27,490 nt of DNA. Source: GWB2-37-7 sp049684915 (lineage in GTDB: Bacteria > Bacillota > Clostridia > Lutisporales > Lutisporaceae). Positions 1 to 8,213 of this stretch are shown piece after piece. How positions within the stretch are numbered: the stretch's first letter is position 1; each line of letters opens with the position of its first letter. The notes beneath the pieces were generated by a model that ran no database searches, had not been told where the DNA came from, and saw only the letters and a program-made list of their open reading frames with translations. The position numbers were made by a program, and so were the translations under genes. Where the stretch lies: contig JBAVGO010000175.1 of NCBI GenBank assembly GCA_049684915.1, forward strand, positions 1 to 27,490, read 5' to 3'.

Positions 1-1
1 G

Positions 2-424
2 GTTACGGATAAGCTTATAGAAGCTTTGAGGTCAGGCAAATATGATTTCCTAAGAGTTAATTATCCAAATGGAGATATGGTAGGACATACAGGCAGCTTT
101 AATGCAACTAGAATCGCAGTAGAGACAGTGGATTTATGTCTTACTAGACTATTAAAGGCTGTTGATGAGATGGGTGCAATTCTTGTAGTCACAGCAGATC
201 ATGGTAATGCTGATGAAATGTTTGAAAAGGTTAAAAGTGGCTCAGCTAAGGCGAAAACAAGTCATACTCTAAATCCAGTGCCATTTATAATATACGATAA
301 GCATCAAAGACATGAAATTAAAGAGGGAAGCTATGGGCTCGCTAATGTTACAGCTACTATAGCAACACTACTAGGCATCAGCTATCCGACAGCTTGGGAA
401 AAAAGCATGATAGGCAGCTTATAA
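2..424 (+). CDS. gpmI: 2,3-bisphosphoglycerate-independent phosphoglycerate mutase, C-terminal part
   Basis: This is the 3' end of a gene that begins before the window; the frame is open from base 2. The enzyme interconverts 3- and 2-phosphoglycerate in glycolysis, in the cytoplasm, using two Mn ions. About 140 residues are visible. They include the conserved NGDMVGHTG stretch, the metal-binding TADHGNAD motif of the alkaline-phosphatase-type phosphatase domain, and the TSHTLNPVPF segment near the C-terminus. The order and the ending (about 65 residues after TADHGN) fit a normal GpmI C-terminus, so the gene looks intact at this end. It is followed by a terminator, so it is the last gene of its unit. 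The TTG at 26 is internal and not the start. The family call is firm. Confidence 0.95.
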   Translation, partial: VTDKLIEALRSGKYDFLRVNYPNGDMVGHTGSFNATRIAVETVDLCLTRLLKAVDEMGAILVVTADHGNADEMFEKVKSGSAKAKTSHTLNPVPFIIYDKHQRHEIKEGSYGLANVTATIATLLGISYPTAWEKSMIGSL

Positions 425-449
425 AACATGATACTCAAAAGCAGGAAGA

Positions 450-480
450 AGTGCCAATTAAGTATTGGTGCTTTTTATTT
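450..480 (+). terminator. intrinsic terminator after gpmI
   Basis: A 9 bp stem (450-458 with 464-472, two G-T wobbles) closes a 5-base loop and runs into TTTTATTT. It lies 26 bases after the gpmI stop codon and separates gpmI from the acetyltransferase. Confidence 0.75.
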
Positions 481-560
481 GCAGTTAATGCATGATACCT
501 CAAGCATAGACATTTGATAAATTGGACAAATTATCTAATAATCTATATTGGAGGATAAAT

Positions 561-1091
561 ATGTATACTGGGAAAAAGGTAAGATTAAGGGAATACAGGA
601 AGGAAGATATAAGCCTAAAGCTAAGCTTTATAAATGATTGGGAAGTAATACATGGACTTGTAGCTGATACACCCTATCCACTTACACTGCATGAAGAGGA
701 AAAATGCTTTGAAGCAATCTCGGGGACAGCTGATACTTATAGATTTGCAATAGAGAGCTTGGAGGATAAAAAGTACATTGGTGGTTGCAGTATAAACGAT
801 GTAGACTGGAAAAACAGTGTAGCAACTATAGGAATATTTATAGGAGATAAGGATTATCGAGGAAAGGGCTATGGAAAAGATGCTATGCTGGTGCTGCTCA
901 ATTTTATATTTAAACAGATGAATATAAATAAGGTTAGATTGATAGTGTATTCCTTTAACCAAAGTGCCATTAAGCTTTATGAAAAAGTCGGCTTTAAGGT
1001 GGAAGGGGTTTTAAGACAAGAAATGTATAGAGATGGTGAATATTATGATAAGATAGCCATGGGGATATTGAGAGAGGAGTTTTATATATGA
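561..1091 (+). CDS. GNAT-family N-acetyltransferase (RimJ/RimL-like)
   Basis: A cytoplasmic GNAT acetyltransferase of 176 residues that would move an acetyl group from acetyl-CoA to an amine; the substrate cannot be told from sequence. The acetyl-CoA binding motif A is visible as RGKGYG at about residues 106-111. It is followed by a helix and the NQSAIKLYEKVGF segment typical of RimJ/RimL-type enzymes. The frame is open further upstream (TTG at 522), but ATG 561 is preferred because GGAGG at 550-554 sits six bases before it and the protein then starts at the usual first strand (GKKVRLREY). The stop overlaps the start of the next gene as ATGA (1088-1091), so the two are probably co-translated. 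Substrates could be a ribosomal protein N-terminus, an antibiotic or a small amine. Confidence 0.88.
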   Translation: MYTGKKVRLREYRKEDISLKLSFINDWEVIHGLVADTPYPLTLHEEEKCFEAISGTADTYRFAIESLEDKKYIGGCSINDVDWKNSVATIGIFIGDKDYRGKGYGKDAMLVLLNFIFKQMNINKVRLIVYSFNQSAIKLYEKVGFKVEGVLRQEMYRDGEYYDKIAMGILREEFYI

Positions 1092-2083
1092 CATATATGC
1101 AAAAACCAATACAAGCAGGTAAGCTTACACTGAACAACCGTTTAGTTATGCCGCCAATGGCGACATCCAAGGCGGAGACTGATGGAAAAGTGAGTCAGGA
1201 CATCATCGATTATTATGCAGAAAAATCAGAGGGAGGCTACATATCTCTCATAATTATTGAACATAGCTTTATCATGCAGGAGGGAAAAGCAAGTGAACAG
1301 CAGCTTTCTATAGCTGAGGATAGTGTGGTTGAGGGTTTAAAAGAACTAGCAGAGGTTATTCATAAGAATGGCTCCAAGGCAGTAATGCAAATAAATCATG
1401 CTGGAAATGCAGCTTCGGAAGAGGTTATTGGAACTACTCCCGTTGCCCCATCTGCTGTGGCAAATCCACGAAAGAGTAATAATATGCCTAAAGAGCTTAC
1501 TCGTGAGGGAATTGCGGATATTATACAAGGCTTTGCAGCAGCAGCACGTCGTGTGAAGGAGGCTGGTTTTGATGGGGTGGAAATTCATTCTGCTCATGGA
1601 TATTTACTAAACCAATTCTTCTCGCCACTTACCAACAAGCGCACAGATGAATACGGTGGAGATATTTATGGACGACTTCGTATTCATCTTCAAGTTATTG
1701 AAGCGGTACGTGCTGTTGTTGGCGAAGCTTTCCCAATTTTATTGAGGTTAGGAGCTATGGATTTTATAGATGGTGGAATCACTATTGAAGATAGCCAAAT
1801 AGCAGCTAAAGAATTTGAAAAGGCTGGTATAAGCATCCTTGATATTTCAGGTGGATTCTCAGGCTACAATATGCCAAACGCAACAGGACAAGGCTATTTT
1901 GCACCACTGACTGAGGCTATTAAAAGGGTTGTGTCTATTCCTGTAATACTCACTGGTGGTATTATAGATATAAATGCTGCGGAACAGCTGCTGGCTGAAG
2001 AGAAAGCAGACTTAATTGGAGTAGGAAGAGCAATACTTAAGGACTCGAAGTGGGCACAGAAAGCTATGGAAAGTCTTAGGTAA
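1088..2083 (+). CDS. NADH:flavin oxidoreductase, old yellow enzyme family (YqjM/NamA-like)
   Basis: An FMN-dependent ene-reductase of 331 residues, a single TIM barrel without the C-terminal Fe-S and FAD domains of the long (BaiCD/2,4-dienoyl-CoA reductase) members. Visible motifs: N-terminal LNNRLVMPPMAT; QINHAG at 101-106; the paired histidines of the substrate site in IHSAHGYLLNQF (H167, H170); RTDEYGG at 185-191; and the C-terminal phosphate-binding LTGGI and GVGRA loops. These enzymes reduce C=C bonds next to carbonyl or nitro groups with NAD(P)H. The natural substrate is usually unknown. The start overlaps the acetyltransferase stop by four bases, so the pair forms a two-gene operon. 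A second ATG three codons in could also be used. No evidence of damage. Confidence 0.92.
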   Translation: MTYMQKPIQAGKLTLNNRLVMPPMATSKAETDGKVSQDIIDYYAEKSEGGYISLIIIEHSFIMQEGKASEQQLSIAEDSVVEGLKELAEVIHKNGSKAVMQINHAGNAASEEVIGTTPVAPSAVANPRKSNNMPKELTREGIADIIQGFAAAARRVKEAGFDGVEIHSAHGYLLNQFFSPLTNKRTDEYGGDIYGRLRIHLQVIEAVRAVVGEAFPILLRLGAMDFIDGGITIEDSQIAAKEFEKAGISILDISGGFSGYNMPNATGQGYFAPLTEAIKRVVSIPVILTGGIIDINAAEQLLAEEKADLIGVGRAILKDSKWAQKAMESLR

Positions 2084-2098
2084 ATATTCAAAAAAGAT

Positions 2099-2147
2099 GT
2101 ATACAACAAACATTTTTTTGCACATAAAATACTGTTTGTTGTATACT
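2099..2147 (+). promoter_or_regulatory. 14+14 bp inverted repeat overlapping a candidate promoter of the M18 peptidase gene
   Basis: GTATACAACAAACA (2099-2112) is repeated in perfect inversion at 2133-2146 with a 20-base centre. The centre holds TTGCAC (2118-2123), and the right arm contains TATACT (2142-2147) 18 bases later, which together make a plausible sigma-A promoter for the gene at 2180. A repressor operator is one reading. A weak, AT-rich terminator of the upstream operon is the other, but the stem has few G-C pairs and no clean T-run. Confidence 0.45.
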
Positions 2148-2179
2148 TTAATTATGATAATTATTTTGGGGGTTAGAAT

Positions 2180-3481
2180 ATGAGTAGGGAAAAAGAGTTT
2201 GCACAGGAGCTAATAGATTTTATATATGACAGCCCAACTGCTTTTCATGCAGTTGATAGTGCTAGGGTCATATTAGATAAGCAGGGCTTCACTGAGCTTA
2301 AGGATGAGGACAACTGGGAGCTAAAAAAGGGTGATAAGCGTTATGTAAGCAAAAACGATTCTGCCCTAATTGCTTTTATTGTAGGCAATGAAAGGTTAGA
2401 AGAGCATGGCTTTAAGATTATTGGCGCCCATACAGATTCCATATGCTTTAGGATAAAGCCAGCAGCAGAAATGACTGTAGAAAACTACTATGTGAAGCTA
2501 GATACAGAAGCCTATGGGCTTTTTATACTCAGTACATGGATGGATAGACCCTTGTCAATAGCAGGTAGAGTTACAGTAAAAAGTGAGGATTTATTAAATC
2601 CAGGGACTAAGCTTGTAAATATCAGGAAGCCAGTTCTTGTAATACCAAGCCTAGCAGTACATATGAATAGAAGTGTAAATGCGGGTGTAGAATTAAATAT
2701 GCAAAAGGATACACTTCCTTTGTTGGGAATTATCAATGAAAGTCTTGAGAAGGGCAATTATCTGATAAATACTATTGCAAAGGAGTTAAATATTCAGCCA
2801 GCAGAAATACTTGATTTTGATTTGTTCTTGTATGAGTATGATAAGGGGACAATCATGGGACTAAATGAAGAGTTTATCTCTTCCTCAAGACTAGATGATT
2901 TGGCAATGGTACATGCAGGTATAACAGCAATTTCAAAGAGTGAGGCTGCAAACAGCACAAATGTCATGGTTTGTTTTGATAATGAAGATGTGGGAAGCAC
3001 TTCAAAGCAAGGTGCAGATTCTCCATTGCTTAGCAGTGTATTGGAGCGAATAGTATATTCTATGGGTGGAGAAAGACAGGATTTCTTTAGAGCTATAGCC
3101 AAGTCGTTTATGATATCAGCAGATATGGCACATTCGGTTCACCCAAACGTAGGAGAGAAACACGACCCACAAAATAGACCTCTTATAAACAAAGGACCTG
3201 TGATAAAGCTAAGTGCAAATATAAAATATACAACTGACAGCAATTCAGCTACTGTATATGCAGGTATCTGCAAGCAGGCAGGGGTTCCAGTACAGTATTT
3301 TGTAAATCGTTCTGATGAACCCGGTGGAAGCACGATAGGGCCTATTACAGCAACTCATATAAATATAAGAAGTGTTGATATAGGAAATTCTTCCCTTGCA
3401 ATGCACTCAATAAGAGAGCTGTGCGGTGTACAGGATCATACTTATGTGACTAAGAGCTTTGAAGAGTTTTATAAATTATAA
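2180..3481 (+). CDS. apeB: M18 family aminopeptidase (aspartyl aminopeptidase type)
   Basis: A cytoplasmic di-zinc aminopeptidase of 433 residues, the normal length for the family, that removes N-terminal, often acidic, residues from peptides. Metal-site segments appear in the expected order: GAHTDS (His84), SSSRLDDLAM (Asp near 239-240), FDNEDVGS (Glu269, the catalytic/bridging acidic pair), SADMAHSVHPN (Asp315), and a late His in TATHIN. These enzymes form large dodecameric tetrahedral shells. The start ATG follows a GGGGG ribosome site at about 2169-2173. The gene is monocistronic: a candidate promoter with an inverted repeat lies upstream, and a 20 bp perfect stem-loop shared with the convergent peroxiredoxin gene lies downstream. 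The name apeB follows common usage for clostridial M18 proteins; aspartyl preference is inferred. Confidence 0.93.
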   Translation: MSREKEFAQELIDFIYDSPTAFHAVDSARVILDKQGFTELKDEDNWELKKGDKRYVSKNDSALIAFIVGNERLEEHGFKIIGAHTDSICFRIKPAAEMTVENYYVKLDTEAYGLFILSTWMDRPLSIAGRVTVKSEDLLNPGTKLVNIRKPVLVIPSLAVHMNRSVNAGVELNMQKDTLPLLGIINESLEKGNYLINTIAKELNIQPAEILDFDLFLYEYDKGTIMGLNEEFISSSRLDDLAMVHAGITAISKSEAANSTNVMVCFDNEDVGSTSKQGADSPLLSSVLERIVYSMGGERQDFFRAIAKSFMISADMAHSVHPNVGEKHDPQNRPLINKGPVIKLSANIKYTTDSNSATVYAGICKQAGVPVQYFVNRSDEPGGSTIGPITATHINIRSVDIGNSSLAMHSIRELCGVQDHTYVTKSFEEFYKL

Positions 3482-3489
3482 TGAAAATT

Positions 3490-3535
3490 AAAATGTCCAT
3501 TGCTGATATTTCATCATATCAGCAATGGACATTTT
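3490..3535. terminator. bidirectional terminator between M18 peptidase and peroxiredoxin genes
   Basis: A perfect 20 bp stem (3490-3509 with 3516-3535) with a six-base loop, flanked by A-run and T-run on both sides. It can end transcription from both convergent genes. Confidence 0.9.
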
Positions 3536-3557
3536 ATCTAATTAAGTAAAACAAGCT

Positions 3558-4022
3558 TTATTTCATCTTTGACAGAACTTCAAAAACTTCATTTATGTCA
3601 GGCAAATCCTTCATAGGATAAACTTTGACCCATTTTACTATACCGTTCTCATCTACTATTATATTTGCTCTTTCAGACATACCCTTTTCTTCAATGAAGA
3701 TTCCATAGTCTGTTGATACTTTTCCATGGGGCCAAAAATCAGAAGGAATAGTTAGATTATTTAGGAGGAGCACAGCACCCCACGCTTTCTTACATGGTGG
3801 GGCATCGACACTGAGACCGATAGGCACAGTATTTAAGCTTTGGAACTTATTCCAATTTGATTCCAATGCCCTCATTTGATCTGTGCATACTGAAGTCCAT
3901 GCCAGGGGATGCCAGGACAATAGCACTTTTTTACCTTTATAATCAGATAAATGTATGGTTTTTCCGTGATTGTCCTTTAGTGAAAAGTCTGGTGCTTTTT
4001 CTCCAACAGTAATTAGCTTCAT
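3558..4022 (-). CDS. peroxiredoxin (AhpC/TSA family, thioredoxin fold)
   Basis: A 154-residue cytoplasmic thiol peroxidase that reduces H2O2 or organic hydroperoxides. The peroxidatic cysteine is Cys46 in the family motif P-x3-T-x2-C (Pro39, Thr43, Cys46), and the conserved active-site Arg is Arg118. A second cysteine, Cys77 (APPCKKAW), could act as resolving residue, but its position is not the classic BCP or 2-Cys one, so the mechanism (1-Cys with an external thiol, or atypical 2-Cys) is open. Start ATG at 4022 has AGGAGAT eight bases upstream. The gene stands alone. A palindrome 31 bases upstream, resembling a Fur/PerR-type box, suggests peroxide- or metal-dependent repression. Confidence 0.93.
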   Translation of the reverse strand: MKLITVGEKAPDFSLKDNHGKTIHLSDYKGKKVLLSWHPLAWTSVCTDQMRALESNWNKFQSLNTVPIGLSVDAPPCKKAWGAVLLLNNLTIPSDFWPHGKVSTDYGIFIEEKGMSERANIIVDENGIVKWVKVYPMKDLPDINEVFEVLSKMK

Positions 4023-4053
4023 AAATCAATCTCCTTTCTTATTTATAGCTATA

Positions 4054-4076
4054 TTATTATCTAATATAGATAATAA
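4054..4076 (-). promoter_or_regulatory. candidate PerR/Fur-type operator upstream of peroxiredoxin
   Basis: TTATTATCTA and TAGATAATAA form a perfect 10 bp inverted repeat around a three-base centre. It lies in the AT-rich promoter region 31-54 bases before the peroxiredoxin start. Length, AT content and target fit a Fur-superfamily box, but it is not an exact match to the published PerR consensus. Confidence 0.5.
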
Positions 4077-4205
4077 AATTACTTATATTTGTGCAATTTA
4101 TACACATAGGAAAGCAGTTATCACCATTACTTACATGTAAAGGGTTAGGGCGAAACATATAGAATATTAATATATTAAAATATGTGAATTATAGGACGTG
4201 AAAAA

Positions 4206-5348
4206 ATGAAGATAGTTATAGCCCCTGATTCTTTTAAAGGAAGTCTTTTGGCGAAGGAAGCGGCAGAGTGCATAAAGGCAGGTATACTAAGAGTTTATAA
4301 GGATTCTAATATTCTTTGCATCCCCATGGCTGATGGAGGAGAAGGAACTGTACAAGCCCTTGTTGATGCTACTGAAGGAAGAATAATAAAGGTTAGGGTA
4401 AAAGATCCTTTGCTACGTGAGGTTAAGGCTTTTTATGGAATACTTGGAGACAACAAGACGGCGGTAATTGAAATGGCTGCAGCCTCGGGCTTACCTTTGA
4501 TAGCAATAAACGAAAGAAATCCTATGCTAACAACCACCTATGGCACAGGAGAATTGATTAAACATGCCCTTGATATGGGCTGCAAAGAGATAAGTATCGG
4601 TATCGGAGGAAGTGCTACAAATGATGGTGGGCTTGGAATGGCAATGGCTCTGGGAGTTAAGTTTCTCGACAAGGCAGGAATGGATATAGGTCACGGTGGA
4701 GGAAGCTTGTCTAAGCTGCACACCATTGATGTATCTGGTCTTGATGAAAGACTAAGAGCTTGCAATATTACAGCAGCCTGTGATGTAGAGAATCCCTTGT
4801 GCGGGCTAACGGGTGCTACTTATGTATTTGGGTCACAAAAAGGAGCAGATGAAGAAGCAATGCTTATTTTGGACAGGAATTTAGAGCACTATGCAGATAT
4901 TATAAGGGCAACTTTAAATATAGATATCAAGAATTATAAAGGTGCAGGAGCGGCAGGGGGACTAGGGGGAGGTCTTATGGCGTTCTTGGGGGCAAGGCTG
5001 GAGAAGGGTATAGAAATAGTTAAGAAAATAGTGAAGCTTGAGGAGCAAGTCAAGGATGCGGACTTGGTTATAACCGGGGAGGGAAGGATGGATTATCAGA
5101 CTCAGTTTGGTAAAACACCCTATGGAGTAGCAAAAGTAGCAAAATGCTATAATATCCCTGTCATAGCCCTTGTAGGACAGATAGGTAAAAATGCAAATGT
5201 ACTTTATGACTTAGGTATAGACAGTATATTCTGCATTACTAATGGCCCTATGACATTAGAGGATGCTGTGAGTAATGCACCAGAGCTGCTGATGGATACA
5301 GCGGAGCGGGTAATGCGTCTTTATAAGGTCATTGTAAAACATGTATAG
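4206..5348 (+). CDS. glycerate kinase (GarK/GlxK family)
   Basis: A 380-residue glycerate 2-kinase that phosphorylates D-glycerate with ATP to give 2-phosphoglycerate, which enters lower glycolysis. The whole family fold is present: N-terminal IAPDSFKGSL, PMADGGEGT (residues about 41-49), the glycine-rich GIGGSATNDGG (about 136-146), GAGAAGGLGGGL, and the C-terminal VITGEGRMDYQTQFGKTP. Length is usual for the bacterial GarK/GlxK type. The ribosome site is poor (AGGACGTGAAAAAATG). The 183-base upstream gap, shared with the divergent peroxiredoxin gene, contains the palindrome TTACATGTAA at 4131-4140 of unknown meaning. No serine-cycle or glyoxylate genes are beside it, so the source of glycerate is not evident. 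2-phosphoglycerate as product is the family norm, not proven here. Confidence 0.93.
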   Translation: MKIVIAPDSFKGSLLAKEAAECIKAGILRVYKDSNILCIPMADGGEGTVQALVDATEGRIIKVRVKDPLLREVKAFYGILGDNKTAVIEMAAASGLPLIAINERNPMLTTTYGTGELIKHALDMGCKEISIGIGGSATNDGGLGMAMALGVKFLDKAGMDIGHGGGSLSKLHTIDVSGLDERLRACNITAACDVENPLCGLTGATYVFGSQKGADEEAMLILDRNLEHYADIIRATLNIDIKNYKGAGAAGGLGGGLMAFLGARLEKGIEIVKKIVKLEEQVKDADLVITGEGRMDYQTQFGKTPYGVAKVAKCYNIPVIALVGQIGKNANVLYDLGIDSIFCITNGPMTLEDAVSNAPELLMDTAERVMRLYKVIVKHV

Positions 5349-5431
5349 TTGGTATATTATATTTTATATACAAGCATTAGAGTGGTACAAGCACAGGCTT
5401 GAGGAATTGGAGCAAAAAGGAGAGGTATTTT

Positions 5432-6091
5432 ATGAAATTGAATGTATTGTTCTTAGGGAAGTGTGACTATGATAGAGCCTTGGACATACAGTATAATATT
5501 TTGGAGAAAAGGCAAAAAGATGAGCTTGGCGATACTTTGATACTAGTAGAGCATCCTCCGGTGATTACCATAGGAAGAAATGGAAAGGAAACCAATGTAG
5601 TTGCCTCTGAGGAGTATCTTAAGAGTCAGGGCATAGCTGTATTTGATACAAATAGAGGCGGAGATGTTACTTATCACGGACCTGGTCAAATTGTTGGCTA
5701 TCCTATTATAAAGCTTAACAAGCTAGGTATCGGAGTGAGGGATTTTGTAAAGGGCTTAGAGGAAATCTTTATAAAATTAATAAAGGACACATATAATATA
5801 GAAGCGGGAAGAGATACGGAAAATACAGGTGTGTGGATAGGTAATGATAAGATAACTGCTATAGGCTTGGCAGTTAAGAGAGGCGTCACAATGCATGGCT
5901 TTGCATTTAATGTAAATACAATCCTAGAGCATTTCCTGCTTATTGTACCCTGTGGAATAACTGGCAAGGGTGTTACTTCTATAGAGAAGCTAAGTGGTAA
6001 GAAAGAAGATTTTGAGGAAATGAACAAAAGGGTTTTAGCATATTTTTGCAGAGAGTTTGGATATGATGGTTATGAAGAAATGAAATTATAA
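5432..6091 (+). CDS. lipB: lipoyl(octanoyl) transferase
   Basis: LipB moves octanoyl from octanoyl-ACP to lipoyl domains of dehydrogenases or GcvH, the first step of de novo lipoate attachment. Visible: EHPPVITIGRNG, RGGDVTYHGPGQ (75-86), the catalytic lysine in NDKITAIG (Lys140) and the acyl-thioester cysteine in IVPCGITGKG (Cys174). Length is 219 residues, normal. The open frame extends to a TTG at 5399, but ATG 5432 is chosen because AAAGGAGAGG lies seven bases upstream and the protein then begins at the family's first strand. lipA, the sulfur-inserting partner, is not in this window. The gene ends at a terminator shared with the convergent glnS. Confidence 0.95.
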   Translation: MKLNVLFLGKCDYDRALDIQYNILEKRQKDELGDTLILVEHPPVITIGRNGKETNVVASEEYLKSQGIAVFDTNRGGDVTYHGPGQIVGYPIIKLNKLGIGVRDFVKGLEEIFIKLIKDTYNIEAGRDTENTGVWIGNDKITAIGLAVKRGVTMHGFAFNVNTILEHFLLIVPCGITGKGVTSIEKLSGKKEDFEEMNKRVLAYFCREFGYDGYEEMKL

Positions 6092-6104
6092 TATTATTGT
6101 ACAT

Positions 6105-6149
6105 ACAAACACCTCAGGACTAAATAGGTCATGAGGTGTTTGTTGTTTT
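6105..6149. terminator. bidirectional terminator between lipB and glnS
   Basis: A 12 bp perfect stem (6105-6116 with 6132-6143), with a small inner GAC/GTC pairing in the loop, followed by a T-rich run on the plus strand. It sits 14 bases after lipB and nearly touches the glnS stop, so it probably serves both. Confidence 0.85.
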
Positions 6150-6151
6150 TA

Positions 6152-7819
6152 TTACTTCTTATTCCAGGAGTCCTTTAAAGGTACAATCCTGTTAAATACG
6201 AGTCTGTCAGGAGTTGTATATTTTCTATCTACACAAAAATATCCATGTCTTATAAATTGATATTTGCTCTCTATAGGTGCATCCTCCATACAAGGCTCCA
6301 GCATACAATCCTTCAGTATTATTAAAGAGTCGGGGTTTATTTTTTCTTCCCAAGACTTTGATTTATCCTTTAGCAGCTCTTCATTTGGTATCAGCTTGTC
6401 ATAAATATGAACCTCTGCCTTTATTGCATGTTCTGCGGATACCCAGTGTATTGTACCTTTTACCTTGCGACCTTCAAAGCCGGAACCACTCTTAGTAGCA
6501 GGGTCGTAGGTACAGTGCAGTTCTATTACCTCACCTGTTGCCTCATCTTTTACAACCTCTTCACACTTAATAAAATATGCTCCTTTTAAGCGTACCTCTA
6601 TATTTGGGGCTAGCCTGTTAAAGCCTTTAATTGGTGCTTCCATAAAGTCGTCCTTCTCAATGTAAATTACTTTGGAGAAAGGAACATCTCTGCTGCCCAT
6701 GACTTCGTTCTCGGGGTTATTTGCAATAGGAAGCAGCTCGACTTTGTTTTCGGGGTAGTTGGTTATAACTACCTTAAGGGGTTTAAGAACTGCCATAGCA
6801 GCTAGGGTATTAGATTTTAGATGATTTCTAAGGCAATGCTCTAGCATGACGATATCTACAGTACTTTCTGCCCTTGCTACGCCTATCTCATCAAGGAAGG
6901 TCTTAATGCTCTCAGGAGTGAAGCCTCTTCTACGCAAGCCTTGCAGTGTAGGAAGTCTTGGATCATCCCAACCATCAACATACTTGCCAAAGACTAGCTC
7001 CTTTAAATATCTTTTACTGGTTACTGCTCCTGTTATATTCATACGTCCAAACTCTCTTTGCTTTGGAGGCTCCTTTATATCCAGTTCATTTAGCACCCAT
7101 TCATAAAGCGGTCTATGATCCCTAAATTCTATTGAACACAACGAATGAGTAATACCTTCTGTTGCATCCTGTAATGGATGAGCGTAGTCATACATAGGAT
7201 ATATGCACCACTTATCGCCGGTTCTATAATGGTGTGCATGTTGGATTCTATATATAACGGGATCTCTCATATTCATGTTGGGGGAGGACATATCGATTTT
7301 GGCTCTTAGTACCTTGGCACCTGACGGAAGCTCACCATCTTTCATTTTTTCAAACAAATCAAGATTTTCCTCAATAGAACGGTCTCTATAGGGACTATTC
7401 TTGCCAGGCTCTGTCAAGGTTCCTCTATATTCTTTTATCTCCTCAGCAGACAAGTCACATACATAAGCCTTACCTTTCTTGATTAACTGTACTGCATATT
7501 CATATATAGCATCAGAATAATCAGAGCCATAGAATACTCTGCCCTTTGGATCAAAGCCTACCCAGTCCATGTCATCAACTATAGCGGATACATACTCAAT
7601 ATCTTCCTTTAGAGGATTTGTGTCATCAAAGCGTAGATTGAAGACACCACCATATTTCTTAGCAATACTGTAGCTTATATTTATTGCATAGGCACTGCCT
7701 ATATGAAGATAACCATTTGGCTCTGGTGGGAAGCGAGTACAAATGTTTCTTGAATACACTCCATCCTCAATATCTTTATCAACAATCTTTTGTAAAAAGT
7801 TTGACTCTATTTCATTCAT
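6152..7819 (-). CDS. glnS: glutaminyl-tRNA synthetase
   Basis: A class I aminoacyl-tRNA synthetase of 555 residues that charges tRNA-Gln with glutamine directly. The HIGH signature is in PPEPNGYLHIG (31-41), and the KMSKS-equivalent is VTSKR (266-270). The DDTNP segment of the active site and the C-terminal beta-barrel anticodon-binding half are also recognisable. Size matches bacterial GlnRS. It is not the related GluRS, which has a different helical C-terminal half. The start ATG at 7819 has GGAGG six bases upstream. Expression is controlled by a T-box leader (7850-8148) with a glutamine specifier. Many Firmicutes instead make Gln-tRNA through GatCAB, so direct GlnRS is a clade-informative trait seen in part of the clostridia. 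Confidence 0.97.
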   Translation of the reverse strand: MNEIESNFLQKIVDKDIEDGVYSRNICTRFPPEPNGYLHIGSAYAINISYSIAKKYGGVFNLRFDDTNPLKEDIEYVSAIVDDMDWVGFDPKGRVFYGSDYSDAIYEYAVQLIKKGKAYVCDLSAEEIKEYRGTLTEPGKNSPYRDRSIEENLDLFEKMKDGELPSGAKVLRAKIDMSSPNMNMRDPVIYRIQHAHHYRTGDKWCIYPMYDYAHPLQDATEGITHSLCSIEFRDHRPLYEWVLNELDIKEPPKQREFGRMNITGAVTSKRYLKELVFGKYVDGWDDPRLPTLQGLRRRGFTPESIKTFLDEIGVARAESTVDIVMLEHCLRNHLKSNTLAAMAVLKPLKVVITNYPENKVELLPIANNPENEVMGSRDVPFSKVIYIEKDDFMEAPIKGFNRLAPNIEVRLKGAYFIKCEEVVKDEATGEVIELHCTYDPATKSGSGFEGRKVKGTIHWVSAEHAIKAEVHIYDKLIPNEELLKDKSKSWEEKINPDSLIILKDCMLEPCMEDAPIESKYQFIRHGYFCVDRKYTTPDRLVFNRIVPLKDSWNKK

Positions 7820-7849
7820 AATAGAACCTCCAATTCATATTTTTGCAAA

Positions 7850-7895
7850 ATAAAAAACTCTCACCCCCAAGACTGTTAAGCCTTGGGGACGAGAG
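7850..7895 (-). terminator. T-box-controlled terminator
   Basis: A 14 bp G-C-rich stem (7895-7882 with 7871-7858, two G-U wobbles) with a 10-base loop, followed by a run of U on the minus strand, 40 bases before the glnS start. It is the regulated terminator of the T-box. Confidence 0.93.
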
Positions 7896-8148
7896 CTATA
7901 AGCTTCGTGGTGCCACCCCTGTTCGTCAATATGTTTTCATATTGACCTTTTTGGGTACGACATGCTTTGTTTATACCCTAGCTCTGTAACAGGAGCTCCT
8001 GTCATAATCTCCCCTTCAAAGAAGGATCAGTATGAGGCTCAGAGGCTTGGTTCAATAAATATTCCTTGCTCCTTTTCAGCTGTCGGAGCTCTCTTTTAAG
8101 GAATTGCTTTATTTACTCTTCTCATCATCGCGAAACATAAATTCATTT
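7850..8148 (-). ncRNA. T-box leader (glutamine tRNA-sensing riboswitch) of glnS
   Basis: The leader lies between a strong promoter and glnS. Stem I is visible: AATTCCTT pairs with AAGGAAT, and AATAAA with TTTATT. The specifier loop reads GAAC-CAA-G, with the glutamine codon CAA at 8049-8047. Further on is a 9 bp hairpin (GTCAATATG/CATATTGAC). The conserved T-box sequence CAGGGGTGGCACCACG lies around 7909-7923 and would pair with the acceptor end of uncharged tRNA. The terminator (7858-7895) overlaps the far side of the antiterminator. Uncharged tRNA-Gln should promote read-through into glnS. Confidence 0.93.
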
Positions 8149-8153
8149 TCTCT

Positions 8154-8182
8154 ATAGTATATTAATTTTATGCAGTTGTCAA
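8154..8182 (-). promoter_or_regulatory. promoter of the glnS T-box transcript
   Basis: Reading the minus strand, TTGACA (8182-8177), 17 bases, then TACTAT (8159-8154). Transcription would begin near 8148, just ahead of T-box stem I. Confidence 0.8.
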
Positions 8183-8213
8183 TAAGTTATACGTTTTGTA
8201 CTAAACATTGACA

